Shown here piece by piece: positions 16,701 to 37,468 of a stretch of 64,000 nt of DNA. The stretch is taken from NCBI RefSeq assembly GCF_013386115.1, contig NZ_JACAOR010000001.1:524639-588638 (forward strand), read 5' to 3'. Every line of letters starts with the position of its first letter. Position 1 is the first letter of the stretch. The translations under genes and the position numbers were made by a program. The notes beneath the pieces are model-generated. The model saw nothing but the letters and a program-made list of their open reading frames with translations, did not search any database and had not been told where the DNA came from. The stretch comes from Pseudomonas gingeri (lineage in GTDB: Bacteria; Pseudomonadota; Gammaproteobacteria; Pseudomonadales; Pseudomonadaceae).

Positions 16701-19700
16701 GGCGGCGCCGACCCTCGGGCCAGGGCCGCGGCTCGGTGGGAATATGGAACGGCGTGTGTTGCAGGTCGATCTGCGGGTTGATCCGGTTGAACCCCAGGTT
16801 TGCCGGCAACACGCCGTGGTACACCGCCAGTGTCGCGCGGATCAGGCCTACCACGCCGGCCGCGGCGCCCAGGTGGCCGATCTGGCTTTTCACCGAGGCC
16901 AGGGCGCAACTGTTCGCCGGTGCCTCGCCGAAGGCCTTGCCCAGCGCCGCGACCTCGATCGGATCGCCCAGCAGCGTACCGGTGCCGTGGGCCTCGACAT
17001 AGCCGATATCGGCGCCGCGCAGCCCGGCCTTGTCCAGGGCCTCGCGAATCACCGCGCTCTGGCCCGCCACCGATGGCGCGGTATAGCTCATCTTGTCGTG
17101 CCCATCGTTGTTCAGCGCCGAAGCCTCGATGACCCCGTAGATCCGGTCGCCGTCCCGTTGTGCCCGGTCCAGGGGCTTGAGTACCACCACGCCGTAGCCA
17201 CTGGCGCCGAGGGTGCCGCTGGCATCGTCGCTGAAGGGACGGCACAGGCCATCGCGGGAGAAGATATGTTGCGGCCGGTAGCGATAGCCTTGCGTCAGGG
17301 TCGGGTCCACCAGCACCCCGGCGGCCAGCATCACGTCGGCGTCGCCCTGCCTGAGCAGCGCCGCCGCCAGGTGCACGGCGATCAGCGAACTGCCGCAGGC
17401 GGCCTGCACACTCATGGCCGGGCCGCCGAGATCCAGGTGATAGGCGGCCTTGGTCGCGAGGAAATCCTTGTCGTGATGCAGGGCCATCTGGAAGGTATCC
17501 GGCAGTTCGCTCGCATCGGCCTGGCGCAGCAGTTGCTGGAAGTAGGTGGTTTCGCCACAACTGGCGATCAGGCCGATCCGTGGTCCGTCCGCCGCCGGAA
17601 CGATCGCCGCATGCTCCAGGGCCTGTACGCAGGCCATCAGCAGGTGGCGCTGTTGCGGGTCCATCAGCCGTGCTTCCTGGCGGCTGATGCCGAAGTACTC
17701 GGGATCGAAATCGAACATCCCCGCCAGTTGGCTGCGGGCGCCGACCCGTCCGTCTTCGGCGTCGAAGCGCTCGATGCCCGAGGCGCCCGTCTCGACCATC
17801 GACCAGAAGGCCCGCAGATCCACGGCCCCGGCGACATTGACCGCCATGCCGATCACCGCCATGGGCGAATGGCCGTTGTCGCGCCCGCGCAGGGGTTCGA
17901 CCCTGCTGGCCGGTGCTGTCGCCAGATGGGCCGCCAGTCGACGCGGGGTGACCTGCTCGAACAGCTCGGCCATGGTCACTTGCAGCTCCGGTTCCTGGTT
18001 ATAGCGGGCATGCAGGCGCATCAGCCCGAGGCTGGTGGCACCGGCCTCGAAGAATGTCTGGTCCGGGCTGATCGGCCGACCGATCACCGCTTCGAACAGC
18101 TCGCCGAGACGCTGCTCCAGCGGGTTCGACGAGGCTTCGGCTGCGATCATGGCCTGGCGTTCCAGCCGCTCGCCGAGGCCTTGCAGGGCCTTGCGGTCGA
18201 TCTTGCCGCTGGGCGTGCGCGGCCATTGGTCGAGGCGTCGATAGCTGTCGATACGCACATGGGCCGGCAGTTCACGGGCCAGCCGACGGTCCAGCGCCTC
18301 GGCAGCGGGTGCCATACCGTCCACTTGCAGGTAGGCGACCAGGCGCAGCGGTTCGGCTTGGAGGGTGACGATGGCGCCCGTCACCTCGGGGACTTGCATC
18401 AGTGCCGCTTCGATCTGCCCGAGCTCCAGGCGATGACCGCTCAATTTGATCTGCTGGTCGTCGCGCCCCAGGTAATGCAGGCACCCCGAGGCATCGACCC
18501 GGGCCAGGTCACCGGTGCGGTAGAACAGGCGCTGGGCTCCCGTGGCATCGGGCAGTTCGACGAAACGGCTGACGTTCAACCGCGGATCGCCCAGGTAGCA
18601 GCGGGCAACCATCGGCCCCGCCACCAGCAGGTGGCCCGTCGCGCCCGCTGGCAACGGCCGATCGTGTTCATCCACCAGCAGCAGGCAGGCATTGCTCACC
18701 GCCCGACCAATGGGCGCGCGCAGTGGCCACTCCCGTGGCGCTCCCGCCAGGAGCAGGCCGCTCACCACATGGGTCTCGGTTGGTCCGTAGTGATTGAACA
18801 GGCTCGCCTGGGGCATGCCGGCGAACCATTGTCGCAGCGCCTCGGTGCACAGCAGTTGTTCCCCCGCCGTGACCACTTCGCGCAGGCGGCTCGGATAGAG
18901 CCCCCGGCTCACGGCGGTTTCTGCCAGGTGCTGCAGGGCCACGCAGGGCAGGAACAGGCGCTCGATGCCGGCGTCCAGCAGGTAGTCCAGCAATGCCGGT
19001 GCATCCTGGCGCCAGCCGGGGCTGATCAGGTGGTAGCAACCGCCACCGCACAGGGTGCTGAAAATCTCCTGGAACGAGACGTCGAACGACAGCATGGAGA
19101 ACTGCAGGGTCCGTGCCCGGGCCGCCAGCCCGCCCTCGTCGCGTTGCCACTGCAAGAGGTTGCACAGCGTACGGTCCGCGACCTGGACGCCCTTCGGCGT
19201 GCCGGTCGAACCGGAAGTGAACAGCATGTACAACGGCCGTTCGCCCCGATGTGGCGTGCGGGCAAAGGGACGTGTCGGTGCATCGAGCCGCACCCGGTGG
19301 CGGGCGATGCCGTGTTCGCCGAGGCGCTCGAGGGCCGCTTCGGTCGCACGGCTGAACAACAGGCAGTGGGCGCCACACTGCCCCAGCACCTGGCGCAATA
19401 CCGCCTGGGGGTAGCCGGGGTCGAGCGGCACCGCGGTGAGGTTGAGCTTGGCCAGGGCCAGCAAGGCAACGATATGTTCCACCGAAGTATCGAGGAACAG
19501 CACCACCGGCCCGGGCGCGAGGCCCAGCGCAGGCAGTGCCGGATCCTCGCGCAGGGTGGCTGCCAGGGTGTCGGCCCGTTCGTTCAGGTGCCCATAGCTA
19601 AGCCGTTGTTCACCCGCCACCAGTGCCGTGGCGTCGGGCGTGCATCGCACCTGGTACTCGAACCAGTCCGCCAGGGTGGCGAAAGGCGGCTGCCCCGCTC

Positions 19701-22700
19701 CACCCTGGCTGGCCGCCGGCAAACTGCGGCGATAGGGCAACAGCAGCGAATCGAGGGGCTCGGTCGGTGCCTGCAACAGCCGATCCAGTGCGCCACGGAA
19801 CAGCCCGGCGGCCGTCTGCATCTGCGCCTCGGTGAAATAATCGCACTGGTATTCCCACCAGCCCGCCAGGCCTTCTGCACTGTCCACCAGCGACAGGGTC
19901 AGCGGGCACTTGGCCTGCAACGGCCCGGTGAATTCCAGGCGGGCCTGGAAACCCTCGAGTTTCGAAAAATCGGTGTTCTCCAGCACGAACATGAAGTCGA
20001 ACAGCGTCTGGCTGCCCGAGAGGCGCAGGTCTTCCACCACATCCGCCAGCGCCACATCCTGATGCGCCAGGACCTGTCGCACGATATCGGTCTGTTCACG
20101 CAACAGTTCGTCCAGGGCGCGGGCGCCGTCGACGGCCGTCGGGATCAGCACGGTGTTGGCGAACATGCCCACCGCCTCTTCGAACTCGGCCAGCGGCCGG
20201 TTGGACACCGGGCTGGCGATGCGTGGACGCGACAGACCGGTCAGGGCGTGCAGGCTCCAGGCGAATACACTGAACAACACTTCGAAGCGCGTCAGTCGTT
20301 GTTGCCCGCAGAAGCGTTCGAGCGCCAGGCATTGCGTCGCTTCCAGCGCCTGGCGATATTGCCGGGCCCCGGCCCCGCCGCCGTTGCGCTGTGGCAGCAA
20401 CCCAGGCGATGGTTCCGGCTGTTCGCGATGGAACTGTGCCAGGGTGCGACGTTGCTGGCGGTAGTGCGGCGCAACGCTCCATTGGCCCTGCCACTGGCCG
20501 AATTCCAGCGGTGTCAGGCGATTGCCCCGGTCGCCCGTGGTGCGCCCCTGGAGAATGTCGGTGTAGAGCATCTGCAGATCGTCGAACAGCAGGTTCAGCG
20601 ACCAGCCATCGACCACGCTGTGGTGCAGATGCAGAAGCAGTCGCGCGCTGCCATCGGCGAATGGCAACAGCCAGGACTGGAACAGCGTGGGGCTGCCCAG
20701 GTCGAACGGCGTGGCAAATACCAGCGCGGCGAACGCCTGCCAGTTGTCTTCGGTGAACTGGCCGCGGGCAAAGGTCCGGCAGTTCGCTCCCTGTGCGGCG
20801 ACCACCTGGTCGAGCCCGTCCGGTCCGGACTCGAATGCCGTGCGCAATGCCGGGTGACGCGCCGCCAGTTGCTCCAGGGCCGTGCCCAGGGCCGCCAGTT
20901 CGATGCCGGCCGGCAGCCATAGCACCAGTGGCACGTTATAGGCGGTGGACGTCGGCTCGCGCTGCTGCAACAACCACAACCGGCGTTGTTCGGCGGTCGC
21001 CGGCAGGCGTCGCGACGCGCTCGGCGGCGGTGCCGGCGGATACAGCGCGGGATGCGCCCGCGAACTGACCAGGAGCTCGGCCAGGCCGGTGAAGTTTTCC
21101 TCCAGCAACTGCGCCATGCTCAGTTCCACCTGCCACCGGCGGCGTACCGCCGAACGCAGGCGCAGGGCCTTGAGCGAGTCGCCGCCGCTGCGCAACCAAT
21201 CGTCCTCGCCGCCCAATCGTGGCTGGCCCAACAGTGCCCGCGCCTGCTCCAGCAACCATGACAGCGCTGGTGTTTCCTCGCCCGCTGTGGCCTGTGACGC
21301 CCGCCATGGCTGACCACCCTGCTCCAGCAAACGCGCACGGTCGACCTTGCCATTGGCGGTCAGCGGCAGGCGTTCGAGCAGAAACAGCTGCTGCGGACGC
21401 ATGTAGGTCGGAAGTTGCGCCCGCAGGTGGGCGTCGAACCCGGCAGGGTCCAGTTCGTCGCGGGGCACGATAAATGCCAGCAACTGGTGGTCCTCGGCGG
21501 CCTGGCGACGGGTGCAGACATAGGCCTGGGCCACGCCGGGATATTCGAGGATGCGTTGTTCGACCTCACCGGGTTCGATACGGAAACCACGCACCTTGAC
21601 CTGACGGTCGACGCGGCCGATGTACTCGATCAGGCCCGCTTCGTTCTCGCGGACCCGGTCGCCGCTGCGGTAATGCAGCAATGGCTGGCCATCGGCGCCG
21701 GGCAAGGTGACAAAACAGCGCGCCGTCTCCTCGGGCCGCTGGCGGTAGCCGCGGGCCACGCCGCTGCCCGTCAGGTACAGCTCGCCCACCGTTCCCGGGG
21801 CGACCGGCCGTTGCTGCTCGTCGAGAATCCGTACCCCGGTGTCGGGCAAGGGGCGACCGATCGGCACCGAGGTCCCTTCGAAGTCGCGGGCGATCGGCTG
21901 GCACAAGGCGAACGTGGTGCACTCGGTCGGCCCATAGACATTGAAGATGCGGCAGGCGCTGTGCGGGTTGGCCCGGTACCAGTCGCGAACCGCCACGGCG
22001 CTGATCTGCTCGCCGCCGATCAGCACCTGGCGCAGGCTGGCAAAACAGCGCGGATATTCCTGGCTCAGGGTGTTGAACAACGACACCGTCATGAACAGTG
22101 TCGCCACCGCCTGCGTCTCCAGCACCTGGGCCAGGCGCCGCGCATCGAGCAGTTCGTCATCGGCGATCATCACGCAGGTGCCGCCATTGAGCAGCGGTGC
22201 CCAGAGTTCGAAGCTGATGGCATCGAAGGCCGGGTTGGACAGGCAGGCAAAGCGCTCGCCAGGTCCGATCTCGATGTAGCCGCCGGGCTGCACCAGGCGC
22301 AAGATCCCGCGCTCACCGACTTCCACCGCCTTGGGCGTCCCGGTGGAGCCCGAGGTGTAGAACAGGAAACTCACCTCGGCAGGCGTCCTGGCGAGTGGCA
22401 GTGCGCCCAGCGCCGGAGTGTCCAGCAAGGCCGCCACTTCGGCTTGCCACGGGCTGGCCGGCAGATCGGCGAAAGGCTCGTCCACCAGGAGCCCGACGCA
22501 GGCGCCGTCCTCCAGCATCCGTACCCGCCGTGGCGCTGGACTGGCACGGTCCAGCGGCACCACCACGGCCCCGGCCTTCAAGGCACCGAGCAGCGCCGCC
22601 AGCCAGCGCCAGGACCTCGGCATGCACAGCGCCAGGGTCTGTCCGGGGCGCACGCCACGCGCCAGCAAACCCTGGGCGATCCGTTCGCTGGCGGCAGCCA

Positions 22701-22851
22701 GTTCGCTGTAGCTTAATTGTATCTGCCGGTCGATCACCGCCAGGGCCTGGGGCGATGCCGCCACCTGTTGGGCAAAACGCCCGAGCAAGGTCGCCGGGGC
22801 AGTGTGCTGCACCCTGCCTGGCCGAGCACTCTCTTGCTGAAGAATGTCCAT
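13693..22851 (-). CDS. Hybrid NRPS-PKS: A-PCP-C-A-PCP-KS-KR-ACP-TE (fourth synthetase)
   Basis: The 3052-aa product begins at ATG 22851, overlapping the previous stop (TAATG). It starts directly with an A domain (YTSGSTG about 169; pocket residues read D-A-F-F-L-G-V-T-F, aliphatic, Val/Ile-like). Then come PCP (GGDSL about 557), C (HHSVVDG about 747), a second A (FDVSFQE about 1259; D-V-Q-L-V-A-H-V-V, matching the proline code) and PCP (GATSL about 1606). KS has Cys in VQAACGSS (about 1817) and His in EAHGTGT (1954) and GHLGAAAG (about 1990). No AT follows: a short linker remnant leads to KR (GGSGGIG about 2470; catalytic Ser/Tyr region about 2594-2604). ACP (LGADSL about 2738) and TE (GWSFGA about 2884, His in DTDHYG about 3021) close the protein. 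It can start, extend and release a chain alone; the malonyl loader must come from elsewhere. Substrate codes are by-eye readings. Confidence 0.93.
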   Translation of the reverse strand: MDILQQESARPGRVQHTAPATLLGRFAQQVAASPQALAVIDRQIQLSYSELAAASERIAQGLLARGVRPGQTLALCMPRSWRWLAALLGALKAGAVVVPLDRASPAPRRVRMLEDGACVGLLVDEPFADLPASPWQAEVAALLDTPALGALPLARTPAEVSFLFYTSGSTGTPKAVEVGERGILRLVQPGGYIEIGPGERFACLSNPAFDAISFELWAPLLNGGTCVMIADDELLDARRLAQVLETQAVATLFMTVSLFNTLSQEYPRCFASLRQVLIGGEQISAVAVRDWYRANPHSACRIFNVYGPTECTTFALCQPIARDFEGTSVPIGRPLPDTGVRILDEQQRPVAPGTVGELYLTGSGVARGYRQRPEETARCFVTLPGADGQPLLHYRSGDRVRENEAGLIEYIGRVDRQVKVRGFRIEPGEVEQRILEYPGVAQAYVCTRRQAAEDHQLLAFIVPRDELDPAGFDAHLRAQLPTYMRPQQLFLLERLPLTANGKVDRARLLEQGGQPWRASQATAGEETPALSWLLEQARALLGQPRLGGEDDWLRSGGDSLKALRLRSAVRRRWQVELSMAQLLEENFTGLAELLVSSRAHPALYPPAPPPSASRRLPATAEQRRLWLLQQREPTSTAYNVPLVLWLPAGIELAALGTALEQLAARHPALRTAFESGPDGLDQVVAAQGANCRTFARGQFTEDNWQAFAALVFATPFDLGSPTLFQSWLLPFADGSARLLLHLHHSVVDGWSLNLLFDDLQMLYTDILQGRTTGDRGNRLTPLEFGQWQGQWSVAPHYRQQRRTLAQFHREQPEPSPGLLPQRNGGGAGARQYRQALEATQCLALERFCGQQRLTRFEVLFSVFAWSLHALTGLSRPRIASPVSNRPLAEFEEAVGMFANTVLIPTAVDGARALDELLREQTDIVRQVLAHQDVALADVVEDLRLSGSQTLFDFMFVLENTDFSKLEGFQARLEFTGPLQAKCPLTLSLVDSAEGLAGWWEYQCDYFTEAQMQTAAGLFRGALDRLLQAPTEPLDSLLLPYRRSLPAASQGGAGQPPFATLADWFEYQVRCTPDATALVAGEQRLSYGHLNERADTLAATLREDPALPALGLAPGPVVLFLDTSVEHIVALLALAKLNLTAVPLDPGYPQAVLRQVLGQCGAHCLLFSRATEAALERLGEHGIARHRVRLDAPTRPFARTPHRGERPLYMLFTSGSTGTPKGVQVADRTLCNLLQWQRDEGGLAARARTLQFSMLSFDVSFQEIFSTLCGGGCYHLISPGWRQDAPALLDYLLDAGIERLFLPCVALQHLAETAVSRGLYPSRLREVVTAGEQLLCTEALRQWFAGMPQASLFNHYGPTETHVVSGLLLAGAPREWPLRAPIGRAVSNACLLLVDEHDRPLPAGATGHLLVAGPMVARCYLGDPRLNVSRFVELPDATGAQRLFYRTGDLARVDASGCLHYLGRDDQQIKLSGHRLELGQIEAALMQVPEVTGAIVTLQAEPLRLVAYLQVDGMAPAAEALDRRLARELPAHVRIDSYRRLDQWPRTPSGKIDRKALQGLGERLERQAMIAAEASSNPLEQRLGELFEAVIGRPISPDQTFFEAGATSLGLMRLHARYNQEPELQVTMAELFEQVTPRRLAAHLATAPASRVEPLRGRDNGHSPMAVIGMAVNVAGAVDLRAFWSMVETGASGIERFDAEDGRVGARSQLAGMFDFDPEYFGISRQEARLMDPQQRHLLMACVQALEHAAIVPAADGPRIGLIASCGETTYFQQLLRQADASELPDTFQMALHHDKDFLATKAAYHLDLGGPAMSVQAACGSSLIAVHLAAALLRQGDADVMLAAGVLVDPTLTQGYRYRPQHIFSRDGLCRPFSDDASGTLGASGYGVVVLKPLDRAQRDGDRIYGVIEASALNNDGHDKMSYTAPSVAGQSAVIREALDKAGLRGADIGYVEAHGTGTLLGDPIEVAALGKAFGEAPANSCALASVKSQIGHLGAAAGVVGLIRATLAVYHGVLPANLGFNRINPQIDLQHTPFHIPTEPRPWPEGRRRLAGVSSFGIGGTNAHVIVGAAPVAEPAAAPGIPCLLLSARSRSALLRNMATIKAYLDQFPHRLEAVLRYLQSGRRQHRWRYGVECRAGEPWVADETSIREVPLSTRRWPAHGATPGEILQAWYDGARIDWPKRSAPPPWDLGPSAFDLETCRFQLSTPDPAPIPETPPEPARKPLPEWFHQRQWLRVRRLSTTPADVRRETLVVCANEALDNTLLDALGGVYRRVVQVRAGNGSRRLGPDRFELDPSDPQALLPLLADVVEPQVAELDWLHALPLSVGGAVNEQSLAAAQWACLDTLAALMQAWGDSRPTRLRLWLLSWQACAVEGEVQRPELGALAGACEVLPQEYPLRCHWLDLPSAHWASQADRLAALLSDPAALPRRLAIRGDYLWQPRLIASPAPSAPETSALLPLTGTFLVLGGSGGIGSSLCEHLLQAPGRRMVLISRRGELPANLLAYRERIDNLQADIADLARWPAVLEQLAERHGELAGVIHAAGVGAGGLVRHRDARQMDSAMAAKTLGMLAVEALIARLAPGFVLYCSSMSAVFGGAGHLDYAAASGVLDGFAHYRAQAGGCVRLGLNWDIWRDRGMATAVTSNDEAHQRHLALGLSVEEGARVFDLALAMQLPQCLVSTTSIVASRAFYPRRHGAGATVAKSAAAGVDPAGHLRACLCQWLGLETLPDDASLYELGADSLTLLDLIDEVQSGLGVGLQLSQFSHKVSLREVLALIDAAGAGAGASVSDWAGAVQLDIWSPGAGREWLCLVHPVGGDVQAYRELVAALPETLGVCVIADPALQHLGLPPISLAQRAACYLESLQARFPRQSFGWRLAGWSFGAWVAQAMCAAAGQMGLAPPRLYLIDPPAPDAGVELARMDERQIEAVFQREFAQRWPEADARGLSEEMQGYLQRLTTCCKHNMSSMATFTPPALADTPARLFIASQANPYGVGRGWQADELQRAWQGLLPHLLEWRVLDTDHYGIVGGRWARLIAEAIGSDGQGERHAP

Positions 22852-25800
22852 TACGCCTCCTGCGTCAAAGATTCAGCCGGCAAGGTCGCCGCGGATGCCC
22901 GCCCCGGGCCATCGAACCGCTTCAGTTCCTGTTCGAGGGTCCTGGCGACACGGCGCATTTCCACGGTCTCCAGCATGTCCCAGTGACCGCCGTTGACCAG
23001 CTTCGCCAGGTAGCCATCGCCAGCCCGGCGGCGCCAGAAACCGCGCAGTCCATGGAGCTGGGCACGGCTGAAACCCTCGCGTGCCTGGATCAGCACCACC
23101 CGCCCGGCCCTGGGTTGGCAGACGTAGTCCGCCACGGCCATGCGGTTGTGGTTGTAGATATGGAAATAGCGTTCGACCTGGGCGTCTTCGATGCCGGGGT
23201 ACATGCCGTTGAAGCGCACCAGCTTGTCGCGGAACTCGGCCATGTCCACCGGGGCCATCTGCTGCCGGTAGGCGGCATTGTCCGAGCCCTGGGTATCGAG
23301 CAGCACCACGGTGACCTGCCGATGTCCCGCCGCTGTCAGGCGCCGGGCCATTTCGTAGGCCACCAGCCCGCCGAACGACAGCCCGGTGAGAACCAGGGGT
23401 TGCGTGACCAGCGGTTCGATCAGGCGCAGATAGGCCGCGGCCATGGCCTCGACCGTCGGTTCGGTGGCCTCGCCGGGATTGAGCCCCGGCGACTGCACGC
23501 CATAGACCCCCACCGATTCGGCGAGGACCTTGGCCAGCGACAGGTAGCAGAACGCCGTGCCGCCGGCGGGATGGATGCACACCACATTGCGTTGGCCGTC
23601 ACCCCGGCGGAACTCGATCAGATTGCTCCGGGCCGCTGCCGGATTGGCTCCCGAGCGGATCCAGCCACCCAGTGCCTCGATGCTCGGATGGCCGATCACC
23701 ACGCGGATCGGCAACTCGATACCGAAGGCCTGGCCGACCTGGTGGGCCATCTTGATCGCCGCGATGGAGGTGCCGCCGACATTGAAGAAGTTGTCGCGGA
23801 TGCCGATCTGCGGGGCCAGCAGCAGGCCCTTCCAGATCTGATAGAGCTTGAGTTCGATATGGTCGCGCGGGCTGGACAGGTTGACCTGGCGGCTGGCCAG
23901 GTCCTGGTCGGCCAGGGCCCGCAGCGCGTCGCGGTCGATCTTGGCATTGGCGGTCAACGGCAGTTCTTCCAGCCACAGGTAGGCGGCAGGCAGGACCTGG
24001 CTGGGCAAGGTGCTGGCCAGGTGCGCATGCACCGCTGCTTCTTCAGGCCGCGCGCTCATCGACACGCTGCAACAGGCCACCAGTCGCTGGTTCTGCGCGG
24101 TGTCGCCGACCATCAGCACCACCGCGCGGCGCAGGCCGGGAAAGGCTTCGAGTCGTGCCTCGATCTCGCCAAGTTCCAGCCTCACGCCACGCAGCTTGAC
24201 CTGGAAATCATTACGGCCGAGGAATTCCAGCTGGCCGTCCGGGCGATAACGCGCCAGGTCGCCGCTGCGGTACAGGCGTTCGCCGGGCACGAACGGGCTG
24301 GCGATAAAACGCTCCTTCGTCAACGACTCCAGTCCCAGGTAACCCCGCGCCACGCCTACCCCGCCAATGTGCAGGTGGCCGCTGACGCCCACCGGCAACG
24401 GTGCATCGTGGTCGTCGAGCACATACAGGCGGGCCTGGGCAATGGGCCGCCCGATGGGCAGTTGCCGTGCCGGCACCTCGGCACCGGGCTCCAGGGTCCA
24501 GAGGCTGTTGATCACCGTGGTTTCGGTGGGACCGTAGACATTGTGCAGCCGCGCGTGAGGCAAGACCTGCTGGAAACGCCGGGCAATCGACGGGGTCAGC
24601 TCGCCGCCGCCGCAGAACACATCGCGCAGCTCGACACAATCGCCGACCTCATCGACATCGAGGAACAGTTGCAGCATCGCCGGCACGAACACCAGCGCGC
24701 TGATCCGCTGCTCCCGCGCCAGCCGGACCAGGTAGGCCGGCTCGAGATGCCCGCCGGGGCGCGCCAGCACCAGCCGCCCACCCGCGGCCAGCGGCCAGAG
24801 CAGTTCCCAGGCCGAGGCGTCGAAACCGAACGGGATCTTCTGCAGCATCGCCGAATCCGCCCCCTCGCCACAGACCTGCGAACACCACAGCAACAGGTTG
24901 CTCAAGCCGCGATGGGCCACCATGGCGCCCTTGGGCAGGCCGGTGGTGCCGGAGGTGTAGATCACGTAGGCCAGGTGCTCGGGGGTCAGGCCGACCGCGC
25001 CTGGATCGGGATTGTGCGCGGGCTGCCCGGCCCAGATCGGCGCGTCGCTGTCGAGGTCGAACACCGGTAGTTCGCGGCCCGCCTCGGCGAAGGCGGCACG
25101 CAGCAGGTCACGGGTCGAGCCGTGGACCAGCGCCACCAGCGGCGCGCTGTCCGCCAGCATGTGGCCCAGGCGCCCGACCGGATAGGTCGGATCCAGCGGC
25201 ACATAGGCGCCCCCGGCCTTGAACACGGCGAGAATCGCCACCGGCAGTTCCAGCGAGCGTTCCAGGCAGACCGCGACGCGCACGTCCGGCCCCACGCCGA
25301 GGCCGCGCAGATGATGGGCCAGGCGGTTGGCCCGGCTGTTGAGTTCGCCATGGTCGAGGGTGGTGGACTCGAACAGCACCGCGCCATCCCGTGGCGCACT
25401 CGCCGCCCGGGCCTCGATCAGGTGATGGACGCAACCGGGGACCTGGTCCAGGGGCGCACTGCGGTTCCAGTCAACGACGATCTGCTGGCGCTCGGCCTCG
25501 CTCAGCAGGTCCAGGGCGCCAATCGGTTGCTTGGCATCCTCGGCGACCTGTTCGAGCAGACGCCGGTAGTGACCCGCCAGGCGCTCCACGGTGGCGGCAT
25601 CGAACAGGTCGGTGTTGTACTCCACCGTCAATTGCAGGCCGTTGCCCTGCTCCACCAGCTCGAACGCCAGGTCGAACTTGGCCGTGGCGCTGCTGGTGCC
25701 ATGGGGCGCCAGGCTCAATCCCGGCATCTCGACGGCCGCGCCCGGCGTGTTCTGCAACACCAGCATCACCTGGAACAGCGGCGAATAGGCGGTATCGCGT

Positions 25801-27007
25801 TGCGGGTTGACCGCCTCGACCACCCGCTCGAATGGCACGTCCTGATGGGCGTGGACTTCAAGCATGCGCACACGGGTTTCGCGCAGCAGTTCGGCAAAGG
25901 TCTGCCCCGGTTCCAGGCGGTTGCGAATCACCAGGGTATTGACGAAATGGCCGATCAGCGGCTCGATTTCCGCCCGCCCGCGGTTGGCGAACGGCGTACC
26001 GATGGACACGTCCTGCTGGCCGCTGTGGCGCCACAGCAATACCGCCAGGGTCGCCATCAGGACGTTGAACAGCGAGCCCCGGGTCTGTCGCGCCAGGTCC
26101 TGCAATCCGCGCAGGGTGGCGCCGTCGAGGCGGCTGTGGCAGGTCGCGCCGGCATAGCCCTGCACCCGTGGCCGCGGCCGATCGGTGGGCAGGGTCAGCA
26201 ACGGCGGCGCATCGGCCAGGGTCCGGCGCCAGTAGTCCAGTTGCTCCTGCAAGGCCTCGCCACCGAGTTGCCGTTGTTGCCAGCAGGCGTAATCGGCGTA
26301 CTGCACCGGCAAGGGTGCCAGGCTCGACGACCGGCCCTTGAGGTAATCGCCGTAGAGGGTCACCACTTCGCGCAGCACGATAGCCATCGACCAGCCATCG
26401 GCGATGATGTGGTGCAGGTTGTACAGCCACAGGTATTCCTCGTCCGCCAGTTGCAGCAGCGAGGCCCGCAGCAGTGGCCCGCGGGCCAGGTCGAAGGCGC
26501 CACGGGCATCCCCGGCCAGCCGTTCCCGCACCTGCGCTTCGCGCTCCTCGGGCGACAGGCCGCGCAGGTCGCTGACCGGTAGCGCCACGGGCTGGTGCGG
26601 ATGCACCACCTGGCACGGCTCGCCGTCGACATGGGCAAAGGTTGTACGCAAGACCTCGTGGCGCCGTACCAGCTCGTTCAGCGCCCGCTCCAGCACGGCG
26701 ACCTCGAGCCGGCCCCGGAGCATTACCGCGTTGGGGATGTTGTAGAACGGATTGCCCGGCTCCAGCTGGTCGAGAAACCACAGCTGTCGCTGGGAAAACG
26801 ACAGCGGCAGCGGCGTCAGGCCCTCTGCCCGCGGGGCAATGCTGTCGCCTGCGCCCAGCAACGCGATCAGCGCCTGCTTGTGCTGCTTGAGTGCCTGCAG
26901 CAGGTCCTCGCCGAGGAACCCCTTGGGCGCCTTGCAGCGCAGCTTGTCGCCATCGACCTCCAGGCTCACGCCATGACGACTGAACAGGTCCAGCAACTGA
27001 TGGGCAT

Positions 27008-27011
<4 letters not shown>
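22851..27011 (-). CDS. NRPS termination module: docking-C-A-PCP-TE (third synthetase)
   Basis: The 1386-aa product starts MNAHQLLDLF at ATG 27011, overlapping the previous stop by 4 bases. Residues 1-55 form a TubC-type N-terminal docking domain (HQLLDLFSRHGVSLEVDGDK, then an LLQALKQHKQALIALL helix). C follows (PLSFSQRQLWF about 71, HHIIADG about 203), of the type joining two L-residues. The A domain (YTSGTTG about 684) has pocket residues read as D-A-W-V-F-G-V-V-I, which match no code I know; its last motif reads NAKID in place of NGKID, keeping the Lys. PCP (VGGTSI about 1077) and a type I TE (GLSFGG about 1214, GGHWDM about 1341) follow. It probably takes the chain from the Cy/Ox protein upstream, adds one residue and releases the first product. 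Confidence 0.93.

Positions 27012-37468
<10,457 letters not shown>

Noticed and set aside
15889..20922. Very long open frame (1677 codons) on the plus strand inside the hybrid synthetase gene
   Set aside because: It is antisense to a protein with continuous A, PCP, C, KS, KR and TE motifs. Its Arg/Gln/His-rich product has no domains; stops are rare in antisense frames of GC-rich genes.
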